Shown: positions 1-8,003 of the stretch, one piece after another
How positions within the stretch are numbered: the first letter of the stretch is position 1
How the letters are laid out: every line of letters starts with the position of its first letter
Assembly (NCBI GenBank): GCA_037440765.1
Contig: JBBITL010000040.1
Location: 1-40,565 of the forward strand
DNA length: 40,565 bases
From: DTKY01 sp037440765
GTDB lineage: Bacteria; Acidobacteriota; Terriglobia; Bryobacterales; Bryobacteraceae
Reading direction: 5' to 3'
Translations under genes and position numbers: made by a program
The notes under the pieces: generated by a model
What the model was told of the DNA's origin: nothing
Databases searched by the model: none
The model's input: the letters and a program-made list of their open reading frames with translations, nothing else

Positions 1-768
1 GGCCTGGGGTGCTTGCTTACCGTGGTTCTGGTGGCGGGCACGTTCTACATCTACACCGTGGCGAGCATCCTGGTTCTGCTGGCGTTGATCCCGGGCTTCT
101 CGGCGGGGATCTTCGCCAGGTTCCGTTTTGCGGCGGTTCCCCTGCCGCACCAGCCCACCCTGCGCGAGGCCTTTCACGACTTCAAGAGCCCGGGGGCCTT
201 ACTGTTCAGCGTGCTGTTGTTCTTCCATTTTGGCAACGAGTGGTCGATGGCGGGCTGGCTGCCCTTGTTCCTGGCGCAGCGGCTGGGGGCTAACCCGGCT
301 ACGGCACTGAAGATCCTGTCGGTATACTGGCTGGCTCTGCTGGTCGGCAGGGTCGCCTTGCAGGCGATCCTGCCGCGCGTCAGACACGGGAGGCTGCTTG
401 TATTGAGCGGGTTCTCAGCGCTGTTCGGCTGCGTCATCCTCTACTACACCAACAACCTGTTCGGCGCGGCCAGCGGCGTATTGTTCGTGGGGGCGGGCTT
501 CGCTGCCATCTATCCGCTTGCCGCCGAGATGATCGGCGACCGGTTTCCCTACTACCATCCGGGTTTTTTTAACGGCGTCTTCTCGCTCGCCTCCACCGGG
601 GGATGGCTGGCGCCGGCGACCATGGGCCTGTACGCCCACCTCTGGGGGATTCGCGTCGTGGTCTTCCTCCCCATGCTGGGAGCATGCGCCGTGTTCCTGC
701 TGGCGATCCTGCTGCTGGCTTACGCCAGGCTGACCCGCAGGCCGCAACCGGGAGCGGCCGCCCGATAG
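1..768 (+). CDS. MFS transporter, 3' part (5' end outside window)
   Basis: The reading frame is open from base 1 and ends in TAG at 766-768, so the start lies upstream of the window. The 255 visible codons are dominated by hydrophobic segments separated by short basic loops (for example a loop ending in PRVRHGR), as in the C-terminal half of a major facilitator superfamily permease. The last segments (GVLFVGAGFAAIYPLAAEM and the following helices) match the sugar/drug MFS style. About seven or eight membrane helices can be counted. The substrate cannot be told. It ends one base before dacB, so the two are probably cotranscribed. The TTG at 13 is an internal codon, not a likely start. Confidence 0.75.
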   Translation, partial: GLGCLLTVVLVAGTFYIYTVASILVLLALIPGFSAGIFARFRFAAVPLPHQPTLREAFHDFKSPGALLFSVLLFFHFGNEWSMAGWLPLFLAQRLGANPATALKILSVYWLALLVGRVALQAILPRVRHGRLLVLSGFSALFGCVILYYTNNLFGAASGVLFVGAGFAAIYPLAAEMIGDRFPYYHPGFFNGVFSLASTGGWLAPATMGLYAHLWGIRVVVFLPMLGACAVFLLAILLLAYARLTRRPQPGAAAR

Positions 769-769
769 C

Positions 770-2266
770 ATGAGGCAAGCCCGTCATCTCGGCCTCCTGC
801 TGGTTGCGCCGGCCCTGCTGGCTGCCCAGAGCCTGCCTGCGCAGATCGAGGCGGTCCTTTCGGCTTACCCGGCCGCCCGGCGCGGCTTCTGGGGCGTTCA
901 CGCCGTCGCCCTGGACGGCGGCCGAACCCTGGCGGCCCGCGACCAGGACCGCAGCTTCGTGCCCGCCTCGGCCGTCAAGCTCTTCTCCGCTGCCCTGGCG
1001 CTGAGCCGGCTGGGCGCCGACCACCGTTTCACTACCGTGATCACGGCAGCAGGCGCGCCTGACGCCTCCGGCCTCATTGAGGGGGATCTCACGCTGGCGG
1101 GCGGCGGGGATCCGACGATGTCGTCGCGCCTCATGCCTTACGGCGTGAACCAACCCGCCGCGGATCCCTTGCAGGCGATCGAGGAACTGGCCGGGCAGGT
1201 GGTGGCGCGCGGCGTCAGGCGGATCGAAGGCAACATCGTGGGCGACGACACGGCGTATCCTTGGGAACCGTACTCCGAAGGACGGGCGCAGGAGGATGCG
1301 CTGTGGGAGTATGGCGCTCCGGTGAGCGCGCTGTCGGTAAACGAGAACCGCGTGACCCTGACCGTGCGGGCCGCCGAGCGCTCCGGCGAGCCAGCCCGTA
1401 TCCGCCTTTCGCCGCCGATTGAGTATTTCATAATCGAGAACCGGGTCCGGACAACGGACGCCGGTGAACCAAGTATCCAGATTGAGCGGATGCAGGGATC
1501 CCGGCAGGTGCGGGTTTGGGGCGTCATCCCGCTGCGTGCGGCCGCCAGCCGCTCGATCGCCATCGATGATCCGGCGGCGTTCGCGGCTGTGGCGCTGCGC
1601 GAGGCGTTGATCCGCCGGGGCGTGGCGGTTTCGGGCAAGCCGGTGTCAAGGCATCGCTACTCCAACGAGGTGCCGGGACTGAGGAGGGAGCCCACGCCTC
1701 CCCCGTTCCCGGAAGGTGTTGAGCTGGCGCGGCGGCTTTCCCCCCCGCTTGCCGGGATCCTGGAAGTCGCCAGCAAGGAAAGCCTGAACCTGCATGCCGA
1801 ACTGGTGCTGCGCGAGGTGGGGCGCGTGCGGCGCCAGACGGGCACACGGCAGGCCGCGCTCGAAGAACTCAAGGCGTTTCTGGTGGAGGCGGGCATCTCC
1901 GGGGAGGAGTGCATGGTGGTGGATGGCTCGGGCCTGTCCATGTTCAACGCGGTCAGCCCCCGGGCCCTCACCCGGCTGCTCATCTTCATGCACGCCTCAC
2001 CGCTGCGAGAGACCTGGATGAGGCTGCTGCCGGTGGCCGGCCTGGAGGGCACCTTGCGGGGGCGCCTCACCGAGGCCCCGCCCGGCAGCGTCCGCGCCAA
2101 GACCGGCAGCATGAGCCGGGTGGGTGCGCTGGCCGGCTACGCTGAGACCAAGGGGGGCACGGCCGCATTCGCCATTCTGGTCAACAACCACACGGCGCCG
2201 GCAGCGCAGATCCGGGCAGTGACTGATAAAATTGTTATGTTGGTGCTGGACTCGTCCGCGCGCTGA
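770..2266 (+). CDS. dacB: D-alanyl-D-alanine carboxypeptidase/endopeptidase, PBP4 (DacB) family
   Basis: This is a periplasmic penicillin-binding protein of class C that trims or cleaves peptidoglycan cross-links. An N-terminal signal peptide (residues 1-19, ending near LLAAQ) is followed by the three serine-acyl-enzyme motifs in order: SxxK at S67-K70 (in PASAVK), SxN at S338-L339-N340 and KTG at 444-446. The large gap between the first two motifs is the insertion typical of PBP4. At 498 aa it has normal family length. ATG at 770 follows the upstream stop by one base, indicating an operon with the MFS gene. The last three codons and the TGA lie inside a repeated palindromic element (see 2253-2299), so the C-terminal Ser-Ala-Arg may not be ancestral. 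Confidence 0.93.
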   Translation: MRQARHLGLLLVAPALLAAQSLPAQIEAVLSAYPAARRGFWGVHAVALDGGRTLAARDQDRSFVPASAVKLFSAALALSRLGADHRFTTVITAAGAPDASGLIEGDLTLAGGGDPTMSSRLMPYGVNQPAADPLQAIEELAGQVVARGVRRIEGNIVGDDTAYPWEPYSEGRAQEDALWEYGAPVSALSVNENRVTLTVRAAERSGEPARIRLSPPIEYFIIENRVRTTDAGEPSIQIERMQGSRQVRVWGVIPLRAAASRSIAIDDPAAFAAVALREALIRRGVAVSGKPVSRHRYSNEVPGLRREPTPPPFPEGVELARRLSPPLAGILEVASKESLNLHAELVLREVGRVRRQTGTRQAALEELKAFLVEAGISGEECMVVDGSGLSMFNAVSPRALTRLLIFMHASPLRETWMRLLPVAGLEGTLRGRLTEAPPGSVRAKTGSMSRVGALAGYAETKGGTAAFAILVNNHTAPAAQIRAVTDKIVMLVLDSSAR

Positions 2267-2299
2267 CGCTCGCGGTTCGGCGCCGGCACAGAACCGCGA
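2253..2299 (+). repeat. Palindromic intergenic repeat, copy A
   Basis: A 9-bp perfect inverted repeat, TCGCGGTTC at 2270-2278 and GAACCGCGA at 2291-2299, encloses a 12-nt loop containing GGCGCC. It is preceded by CGTCCGCGCGCTGACGC. Positions 2253-2280 match 32012-32039 at 27 of 28 bases. The same arms and loop length recur, reverse-complemented, at 25206-25235. The dacB stop codon is the TGA inside the element. It resembles REP-type elements; it might also act as a weak transcription terminator or mRNA 3'-end stabiliser, which is inference. Confidence 0.8.
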
Positions 2300-2329
2300 C
2301 CGCAGGGGCGCGGACCGGGGGGACCAGAA

Positions 2330-2554
2330 ATGCCGATTTACGAGTACCGCTGCGAGGACTGCGGCGCCGAGTTCGAGAAGCGCGTGGCCAGGGCCGCCGA
2401 CTCGGCGGGCGTTGCGTGTCCCACCTGCGGCCAGAAGCGTGTCGCCATGCGCCTGTCCACCTTCGCGGTCGCCGGCGGCAGTCCCTCCTCAAGCATGCCA
2501 GGATGCCCGTCGGCGGGCAGTTGCCCGAACAGCGGCGCTTGCGGAATGGGATAG
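2330..2554 (+). CDS. FmdB-family small zinc-ribbon protein
   Basis: A 74-aa protein beginning MPIYEYRCEDCG, the hallmark start of FmdB/CxxC_CxxC_SSSS putative regulatory proteins. Two CxxC pairs (C8/C11 in RCEDC and the pair in CPTC) should bind one zinc ion. The tail is rich in Ser, Gly and Cys (PGCPSAGSCPNSGACGMG), also usual in the family. Function is unknown; the founder FmdB was proposed to regulate amidase expression. It lies 63 bp after dacB and converges on the terpene-cyclase operon, with only 17 bp between the two stops. Confidence 0.88.
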   Translation: MPIYEYRCEDCGAEFEKRVARAADSAGVACPTCGQKRVAMRLSTFAVAGGSPSSSMPGCPSAGSCPNSGACGMG

Positions 2555-2571
2555 CCGGGAACGCTTACCCT

Positions 2572-4305
2572 CTATTCGCCCTGGCCGGCCACGCGCCGCA
2601 AAGCGTCCACCGCAAAAATCAGCGGGTAGAGGGACTCAAAATACCAGAGCCGGGCAAAATAGAGCCCGATCGGTGATGCGGGCGTATCCTGTCCGCCGCA
2701 TGTGGAGCGCGCGATCCACTCGGCCGCCCGGCTCACGGCGGCTCGCTCAGCGGCGCCGGGAAGTCCGGCGAGAGCGGAAACGGCCAGCGCGGTTTCTTCG
2801 ATGCCGGACGGCACGCCCTGGTCCCCGCCCCATCCTCCGTCATCGTTCTGGGCTCCGAGCAGCCAGCCGGCCGCGCGCCGTACGGCGGGCGATCCGGGCC
2901 GAACCCGCCGCATTCCCAGCAGCACGCGCGCCGTGCCGTAGGCGGGGTTCTCCTCGTTCCGGGCGAACTGGTTGCCGAACCAGAGCGGCGTCCAGGCTCC
3001 GTTGTGGCGCTGGCAACGTTCAAGAAAAGCCACGGCGCGCTGGATGGAGCCATCCACCCGCGACTGGGCGGCCGGGCTGAGATAGGGCCGCCACGCCGAC
3101 CACGCTTGCAGGGCGTGAGCCGTTATGTCGGCGCAACTGCGGTCAAAGGGCAGCTTTCCCCAGCCGCGGCAGAAGGTCGGGACTCCGCCGTCCCGGTTCT
3201 GGAGGTCGAGCAGCCATCGGACGCCGGCGGCGGCGGAGGCTATCACTTCGGGGCTGCGTAACCCGAGAGTGTCCAGGGCGACCAGCGCCCCCGCCGTATC
3301 GTCCGCGTCCGGAACGCCGCCGGGAAGATCCGTCCAGGCCCAGCCTCCGGCTGCGGCGCCGGTGTAAGGATGAATGTCTCGGTGTTGCTGGCCCAGAAGC
3401 CACGCGGCTATGGCCTCGCCATCCGGTTCCGGCAGCCGGTTCCGCAATGCGTTCACGGCAAGGGTGGTGACCCAGGTTGCCAGATTGGTGTCGATGGGCC
3501 AACTGCCCGAAGGCCGCGCGGACCGGCGCAGGAATTCGAGACCCCGGGCCAACACCCGCCCACCGTCGAGGCCTGCGGCCAGCAGACTGATGCACACGAA
3601 ACTGGTGAGTGGAGTCGCCTCAAGATAGCCGCCATGAGGAGGCTGGACGCGCCCCAGAACGCGTAATGTTCCCGCGGAAGCCAGGCCGCGAACCAGCCGG
3701 GCGACTGGATTCCACGGCGGCGCCATCCGGTGCCGCGCCTGGCCGATCGCGATCAGGGCCGGCATCGCGTAGCTCACCACCGGCAGGCCCAGATGGCCGA
3801 ACCAGGAGCGAGGGACCGCCGCCAGCTCAAACGGCAGCTGCGGAACCAGGCTCCACGGCACGATTCCGGCCACGGCCAGCACCGTGAGGATGGGGGCGGA
3901 AAACGTGCGGTCGGCGCCGTAGCGCGCGGCAAGGGCGTTCGCGATGGCTTCAGGCTCCAGCCCCCCGGCCGACCGGCGGATCCATTCACCGGCGAGCCGC
4001 TCTGTGGCGCCTCTTCTTCCGGCGATGAGGAACGCGGCCCAGCACAGAGCAGTTGTGCTGATGTTGCTCGTGCTGCGAACGGTGTCACCGAACCCCCCGT
4101 CCGGGTTCTGTGACCTTTCAAGCCAGCACAGGCCGGCAGCGGTGAGCGGGTTACACCTGTCAGCCATGTGCAGCGCGATGGCCGCGGTTGCTGTCGAAAG
4201 GGCGCTGTCGGAGAGCTCGCCGGTCCAGTGCGCGCCCGGCTGCCGGGCGGCCAGCAGGCGGTCGCTCAACCGGGTTAGCGCGAGGTCCAGTTCGTGAGCG
4301 TTCAT
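2572..4305 (-). CDS. Class II terpene cyclase, squalene-hopene cyclase-like
   Basis: Predicted to cyclise a linear polyprenoid by protonation. The catalytic DXDD motif is intact (PDADDT, D333/D335/D336), preceded by GGWAW as in squalene-hopene cyclases. At least five QW-type repeats are visible (near 58-73, 255-270, 361-376, 424-440, 480-494). A WFG...YGT stretch (442-458) and an ITAHAL segment (394-399) also match the cyclase fold. At 577 aa it is shorter than hopene cyclases (about 630-720 aa). No class I DDxxD motif or signal peptide is seen; the fold is normally monotopic at the membrane. It is the last gene of a five-gene operon and its ATG overlaps the previous stop by 4 bases (4302-4305). 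No squalene synthase genes are nearby, so the substrate is open: squalene from elsewhere, or a head-to-tail polyprenoid made by the fused synthase at 5122-6795. Confidence 0.82.
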   Translation of the reverse strand: MNAHELDLALTRLSDRLLAARQPGAHWTGELSDSALSTATAAIALHMADRCNPLTAAGLCWLERSQNPDGGFGDTVRSTSNISTTALCWAAFLIAGRRGATERLAGEWIRRSAGGLEPEAIANALAARYGADRTFSAPILTVLAVAGIVPWSLVPQLPFELAAVPRSWFGHLGLPVVSYAMPALIAIGQARHRMAPPWNPVARLVRGLASAGTLRVLGRVQPPHGGYLEATPLTSFVCISLLAAGLDGGRVLARGLEFLRRSARPSGSWPIDTNLATWVTTLAVNALRNRLPEPDGEAIAAWLLGQQHRDIHPYTGAAAGGWAWTDLPGGVPDADDTAGALVALDTLGLRSPEVIASAAAGVRWLLDLQNRDGGVPTFCRGWGKLPFDRSCADITAHALQAWSAWRPYLSPAAQSRVDGSIQRAVAFLERCQRHNGAWTPLWFGNQFARNEENPAYGTARVLLGMRRVRPGSPAVRRAAGWLLGAQNDDGGWGGDQGVPSGIEETALAVSALAGLPGAAERAAVSRAAEWIARSTCGGQDTPASPIGLYFARLWYFESLYPLIFAVDALRRVAGQGE

Positions 4306-5180
4306 GGCGCAAGGTGGCCGAGCGCCAGCAGGCCGTAGTAGGTGTATTCGCAGTCCGGTGTATTATCGGCCCAACTGCCGGCGAACGAACCGGTCCCGGT
4401 CCACAGCGAGTTCACGAAATCCAGGCACGGCTCACGGATGGAATCGAGCGCGACTCCCATCCGGGACAGCGCGTGGAGGGCCGTCGCCGTGGAAAGCAGG
4501 TCAGGAATCGGCGCGCCGGGGGTGGCGAAGAAACCGCTTCCCGGATGACGCATGGAGAGCAGCCAGGAAGCCAGCCCCTGATCGGGCCGCTCTCCCGCCG
4601 CCTGAAGGAGCGTCGCCACGGCCGCGGTGGACGGAGTGAGTCCCAACGCCCGCCCCGGCTGGTTGGCGTACCCGCCATCCGCGGCCCGGAGCCGCTCCAG
4701 GCAGCGGATGGCTCGCTCCCTGCCGGGAAGCCTCCTTCCGAGATCCTCGTAAGCAATGGCAACAAGGAAGCAGCCGTAGGCGGAGCCGAACGCGGCGCCC
4801 GGTTCCGGGTTGTAGCCGCCGTCAGCGGCCCGGTGTTTCTCAAGACGCGCCAGCAGCGCCCGGGAGTCCGCGTCCTGCCAGGGGAGCCCGGCATTCGACC
4901 TGCACCGGATGAGGCAGCACAGGTGGACCAGATCCAGCTTCTCACCCAGGCCGAAGCCGAGCAGGTAGGGCACCATCGCAGGCGGAACGGGCGCCCCCAG
5001 GGCGATCAGGCTCTCCAGCCCGAATACCGTGTAGTAGAGGTCGCTGCGCCCGGAGCGGTCGCAAAACCCGCCTCCCGGGGCGATTTGGGAGCGCACGTAA
5101 TCGCCTACGAGCGAGGACGAATCACCAAGCCGGATACGCGACAGGCCCGCGGCCCGGAGCATCTCGAGTCTCAGACTCAC
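4302..5180 (-). CDS. Prenyltransferase/squalene-oxidase-repeat protein (single alpha/alpha barrel)
   Basis: A 292-aa protein made of repeated helical hairpins with glycine-turn motifs (APGGGF, RAADGGY twice, HPGSGF). It ends in a TPDCEYTYYGLLALG segment like the C-terminal repeat of protein prenyltransferase beta subunits. One such barrel is about the size of a beta subunit or of one cyclase domain. The usual zinc ligands of farnesyl/geranylgeranyl transferases are not evident and there is no DXDD, so catalysis is uncertain; it may be a partner of the cyclase encoded next to it. GTG at 5180 has GAGGGG about 8 nt upstream; it overlaps the preceding gene by 59 bases. An in-frame ATG at 5162 is the alternative start. 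Confidence 0.75.
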   Translation of the reverse strand: MSLRLEMLRAAGLSRIRLGDSSSLVGDYVRSQIAPGGGFCDRSGRSDLYYTVFGLESLIALGAPVPPAMVPYLLGFGLGEKLDLVHLCCLIRCRSNAGLPWQDADSRALLARLEKHRAADGGYNPEPGAAFGSAYGCFLVAIAYEDLGRRLPGRERAIRCLERLRAADGGYANQPGRALGLTPSTAAVATLLQAAGERPDQGLASWLLSMRHPGSGFFATPGAPIPDLLSTATALHALSRMGVALDSIREPCLDFVNSLWTGTGSFAGSWADNTPDCEYTYYGLLALGHLAP

Positions 5181-6795
5181 TGCACCAACCCCTCATCTCC
5201 GCCTGAAAGATCTTGCCAGCCACGCGCCGCAGCAGCCCCTTCAAACTGGGATTGTCCAGCGCCAGCAGAGAGCGGAGCGCCCGCTCCCGGTACGCGCCGA
5301 ACAACTCCCGGCAACGCGCTTCGGCGAGGCTCGCCAGAAGTCCCGCGGGCGCCTGCGCCTCCATGCGCCATGCCCGTTCCAGGGCTTGCCGCTCTTCGCC
5401 CCGGGCGCGTTCATAGGCGATCGCCAGAGGCAGCGAGGGGCGCGGTTCCCGGCCGGCGATATCCTCCAGATCGTCGCGGATCTGGTAGGCGACGCCCAGG
5501 GCGTCGCTGAACGTGGAGAGCACGCCCATCAAGTCGTCCCCCGCGCCGGCCAGAGTGGCCCCGGTCTGAAGAGCGACCTCGAAGGCCGGGACCGTCTTCT
5601 GACGGAATATGTGCAGCACTTCAACCGGGCTCATCGGACGGGGATGGCGGAACCAGCACAGTTCGGCGCCCTGGCCGAGGCACAGGGTCCGGTGGCCGCG
5701 GGAGGCGATCCGCAGCATCGCCGCCACGCGTTCGGCCGAAGCGTCCAGGGAGGCGATCAGCCGGTATCCCTCCCCGACCAGCAGATCGCCGCAGTTCAGG
5801 GCCACCGGGAGCCCGTGCTCGGCGTGCAGGGCCTTCTGTCCGTAACGCTCGATGTCGCCGTCCTCTATGTCGTCGTGTATGAGCGAGGCTTTGTGGAAGC
5901 ACTCGACGGCAATGGCGAGCCGCTTGAGCGTTTCCGGGATTGCGGCCCGGGAGCCGTCCTGCAACGCCTTCCATGCGCACACTGTAAGGAACGGCCGCCA
6001 GCGCTTGCCGGCCCGCGCCAGCCAATCCCAGGCGATCCTCTCGGTTTCGCCTTCGGCCTCCCGCCCGAGCAGGCTTGCCATGACCCCGGGCTTGAACCAG
6101 GTCTGAACTTCGCCGCGCAGTTCGTCCAGATCCAGGCGGGCCGTGCCGTCGGCTCCCGTCAGATGAATGGCGTCGAGCACCCAATCGAGGTCAACCCTCG
6201 TGTTTCTGCACCCGTCGAAAAGCAGCGGAATTGCAATGCCAGGCATCGAGGCCGACTCCATGTAGGGGAACGCCCTCTCCAGAACCGCCGTGCAACTTAC
6301 TCCGACAATGGCGCTGATCTGGCCGGTCTTGATAATCGATGTAACCAGGTCCGACCCCTCGGCCACCAGCACGGCGTAACCGAGGCTCTCCGCTTCCGCT
6401 TGCAGGTCGCGTATGGGGCACAGGCCGCATTTCCCGCAGAGCAAGCCGAAATCGTCAACTCGCGCGGGGCATTTCCCGGTCAGCCGAAGGCACTTGGGCA
6501 GAAGCAGAAGACGGCGATCGCAGGGAACGGCGGCGAAGTGCTGTTTCCAGACCTCGTTGCTCAACAAAACAGCCGCGAAGTCGGAGTAGCGCGGGTCGAT
6601 TGCCGCCGACCGTACCAGGTCGCGGGCAGCCAGGCGCAGTTCGTCCAGCACCAGGGGCGGGACCAGGCGCCCGGCATTGGCCGCCGCAAAGTCCTCCGCC
6701 AGCCGTCTCAGACCCTCGCGTTCCGCCCGGGTCCGCGGAACCGGGCTCGGCGAGGATGCTTCCGAGGCGCGGTTTGCAAAGGGTAAAATCGCCAT
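5122..6795 (-). CDS. DUF116-polyprenyl diphosphate synthase fusion protein
   Basis: Two domains in one 557-aa protein. Residues about 95-210 match DUF116: LPKCLRLTGKCP, then C120-x2-C123-x2-C126, later C168 and the DGCRNT motif with C196, a Cys set able to hold an Fe-S cluster or metal. Residues about 240-550 are a trans-isoprenyl diphosphate synthase: GKRWRP at 263-268, first Asp-rich motif HDDIED at 307-312, RQK near 398, second Asp-rich motif DDLED at 441-445. All chelating aspartates are present, so it should elongate allylic diphosphates with isopentenyl diphosphate; chain length is not predictable by eye. DUF116 has no established role but is often found with radical SAM proteins, as here: the upstream neighbour, 17 bp away, is one. 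The fusion is unusual. ATG at 6795 is the chosen start. Confidence 0.85.
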   Translation of the reverse strand: MAILPFANRASEASSPSPVPRTRAEREGLRRLAEDFAAANAGRLVPPLVLDELRLAARDLVRSAAIDPRYSDFAAVLLSNEVWKQHFAAVPCDRRLLLLPKCLRLTGKCPARVDDFGLLCGKCGLCPIRDLQAEAESLGYAVLVAEGSDLVTSIIKTGQISAIVGVSCTAVLERAFPYMESASMPGIAIPLLFDGCRNTRVDLDWVLDAIHLTGADGTARLDLDELRGEVQTWFKPGVMASLLGREAEGETERIAWDWLARAGKRWRPFLTVCAWKALQDGSRAAIPETLKRLAIAVECFHKASLIHDDIEDGDIERYGQKALHAEHGLPVALNCGDLLVGEGYRLIASLDASAERVAAMLRIASRGHRTLCLGQGAELCWFRHPRPMSPVEVLHIFRQKTVPAFEVALQTGATLAGAGDDLMGVLSTFSDALGVAYQIRDDLEDIAGREPRPSLPLAIAYERARGEERQALERAWRMEAQAPAGLLASLAEARCRELFGAYRERALRSLLALDNPSLKGLLRRVAGKIFQAEMRGWCSESETRDAPGRGPVAYPAW

Positions 6796-6812
6796 GGCCA
6801 GTTTCGGTCTCC

Positions 6813-8003
6813 CTAAGAGTACGCCCCGAACCCGAAGAACCAGTTCTTCTTGGCGATGCGGTACATCCAGTGTTCTTCCGGCATCTCGTTGCCCGGGCTA
6901 TGCTGACTTCTGCGCGGCGGCGACGAGAGCAATTCCTGCATGGCGCGTTGACGCTGCGTCGTATCGCGCGCGCCATGTCTGGCGGCCAGCTCCGCCACAA
7001 GGTCGGGGCGCTCCAGGAGGACGCATCCGCGCGTCGCGGCTGCTGCCACCTTCCGGAAATCGCTGAGGAACCGCGAGCGCGTCACCACGTCGAAGACAGT
7101 TCCTTGGTCATGGATCGACTCCCTGGCGAATTGAATGATCGGACATGGTTCGATGTCACCGGATGGCCCGATATGATGACTCATCCCGATTGACATGGGG
7201 CAGAGCGCCGCGCCCCGGTCGTCCCAATACGCGTCGATGATGCCGATGGGCAGATGTTTCCGCAGCTTCACGATCAGCCGCCTCACTTGCAGCGTCTGCT
7301 CGGGCGTAAGCGCGAGCTCCGGAGCCGGCTTCGGGCCGACCGGGCGGTAGGTGTAGAACCAGGCGTAGTGGGCGCCCATGGCGATCAGATCGCGCAGCCC
7401 GGCCTCGGACACCATCTCGATGTTGTTCTGGCATACGCTGGTGGCGACGCCGATGATCAGCTTGTTGCGCCGGCAGTTCTCGATCCCGGCAACGGTCGAC
7501 GCGTACACCTTCTGGTGTCCGCGCCGGTGGTCGCTCACGGTCTCGTTGCCCTCGATACTGATCAGCGGTGAAACGTTCCCCAGCTTCCGCAGCCGGGCGG
7601 CCGCCTCGCCGGTTATGAAGTGCCCGTTGGTGAACAGCAGAAAGTAGCAGTCCGGGTGGGCAGCCAGAATATCGAACAGGCCGGGATGCAGGAACGGCTC
7701 CCCGCCGAGAAGGCCGAAGAAGGAGTTGCCGTGCCGCTTCGCCTCGCTGATCACGCGGTTGACATCGCCCGTCTCCAGCCTTTGGACCGGGCCATCCACG
7801 TCGATCCAGCAGCCCTTGCAGCGCAGATTGCAGGCGGACGTAATCGAGAGGAACAGGAACGGCGGGAAGCACTCGCCCCGTTTCAGCCGCCGCTTGTGCC
7901 GCTCCACCGACCGGATTCCCTTCACCCCGCAGGTGTAGGCGAATTTCACCAGGAGCCGGGGATCGATTTCCCTCATCGCGCGCAGCGCGAACTCTGGGAT
8001 CAT
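6813..8003 (-). CDS. Radical SAM enzyme of the terpenoid operon
   Basis: A 396-aa radical SAM protein. The [4Fe-4S]/SAM motif is CNLRCKGC (C58, C62, C65), followed by GGEP of the SAM-binding loop. After the radical SAM barrel comes GPSGDIEPCPIIQFA, the kind of segment seen in SPASM/twitch-type enzymes, but with few cysteines, so at most a reduced auxiliary site. The start at 8003 is supported by a strong AAGGAG 6 nt upstream and an ATGA overlap with the previous gene (8000-8003). A longer frame upstream to 8405 is only antisense/alternative-frame sequence over the ferredoxin gene. Substrate is unknown; being locked between a ferredoxin and a prenyl synthase/cyclase suggests modification of an isoprenoid or lipid. 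It could instead process a peptide. Confidence 0.85.
   Translation of the reverse strand: MIPEFALRAMREIDPRLLVKFAYTCGVKGIRSVERHKRRLKRGECFPPFLFLSITSACNLRCKGCWIDVDGPVQRLETGDVNRVISEAKRHGNSFFGLLGGEPFLHPGLFDILAAHPDCYFLLFTNGHFITGEAAARLRKLGNVSPLISIEGNETVSDHRRGHQKVYASTVAGIENCRRNKLIIGVATSVCQNNIEMVSEAGLRDLIAMGAHYAWFYTYRPVGPKPAPELALTPEQTLQVRRLIVKLRKHLPIGIIDAYWDDRGAALCPMSIGMSHHIGPSGDIEPCPIIQFARESIHDQGTVFDVVTRSRFLSDFRKVAAAATRGCVLLERPDLVAELAARHGARDTTQRQRAMQELLSSPPRRSQHSPGNEMPEEHWMYRIAKKNWFFGFGAYS

Noticed and set aside
4188..6786. Long plus-strand frames opposite the terpenoid operon
   Set aside because: They are typical of GC-rich antisense strands (Arg/Pro/Gly/Ala-rich, no motifs), while the minus-strand proteins carry clear catalytic motifs.
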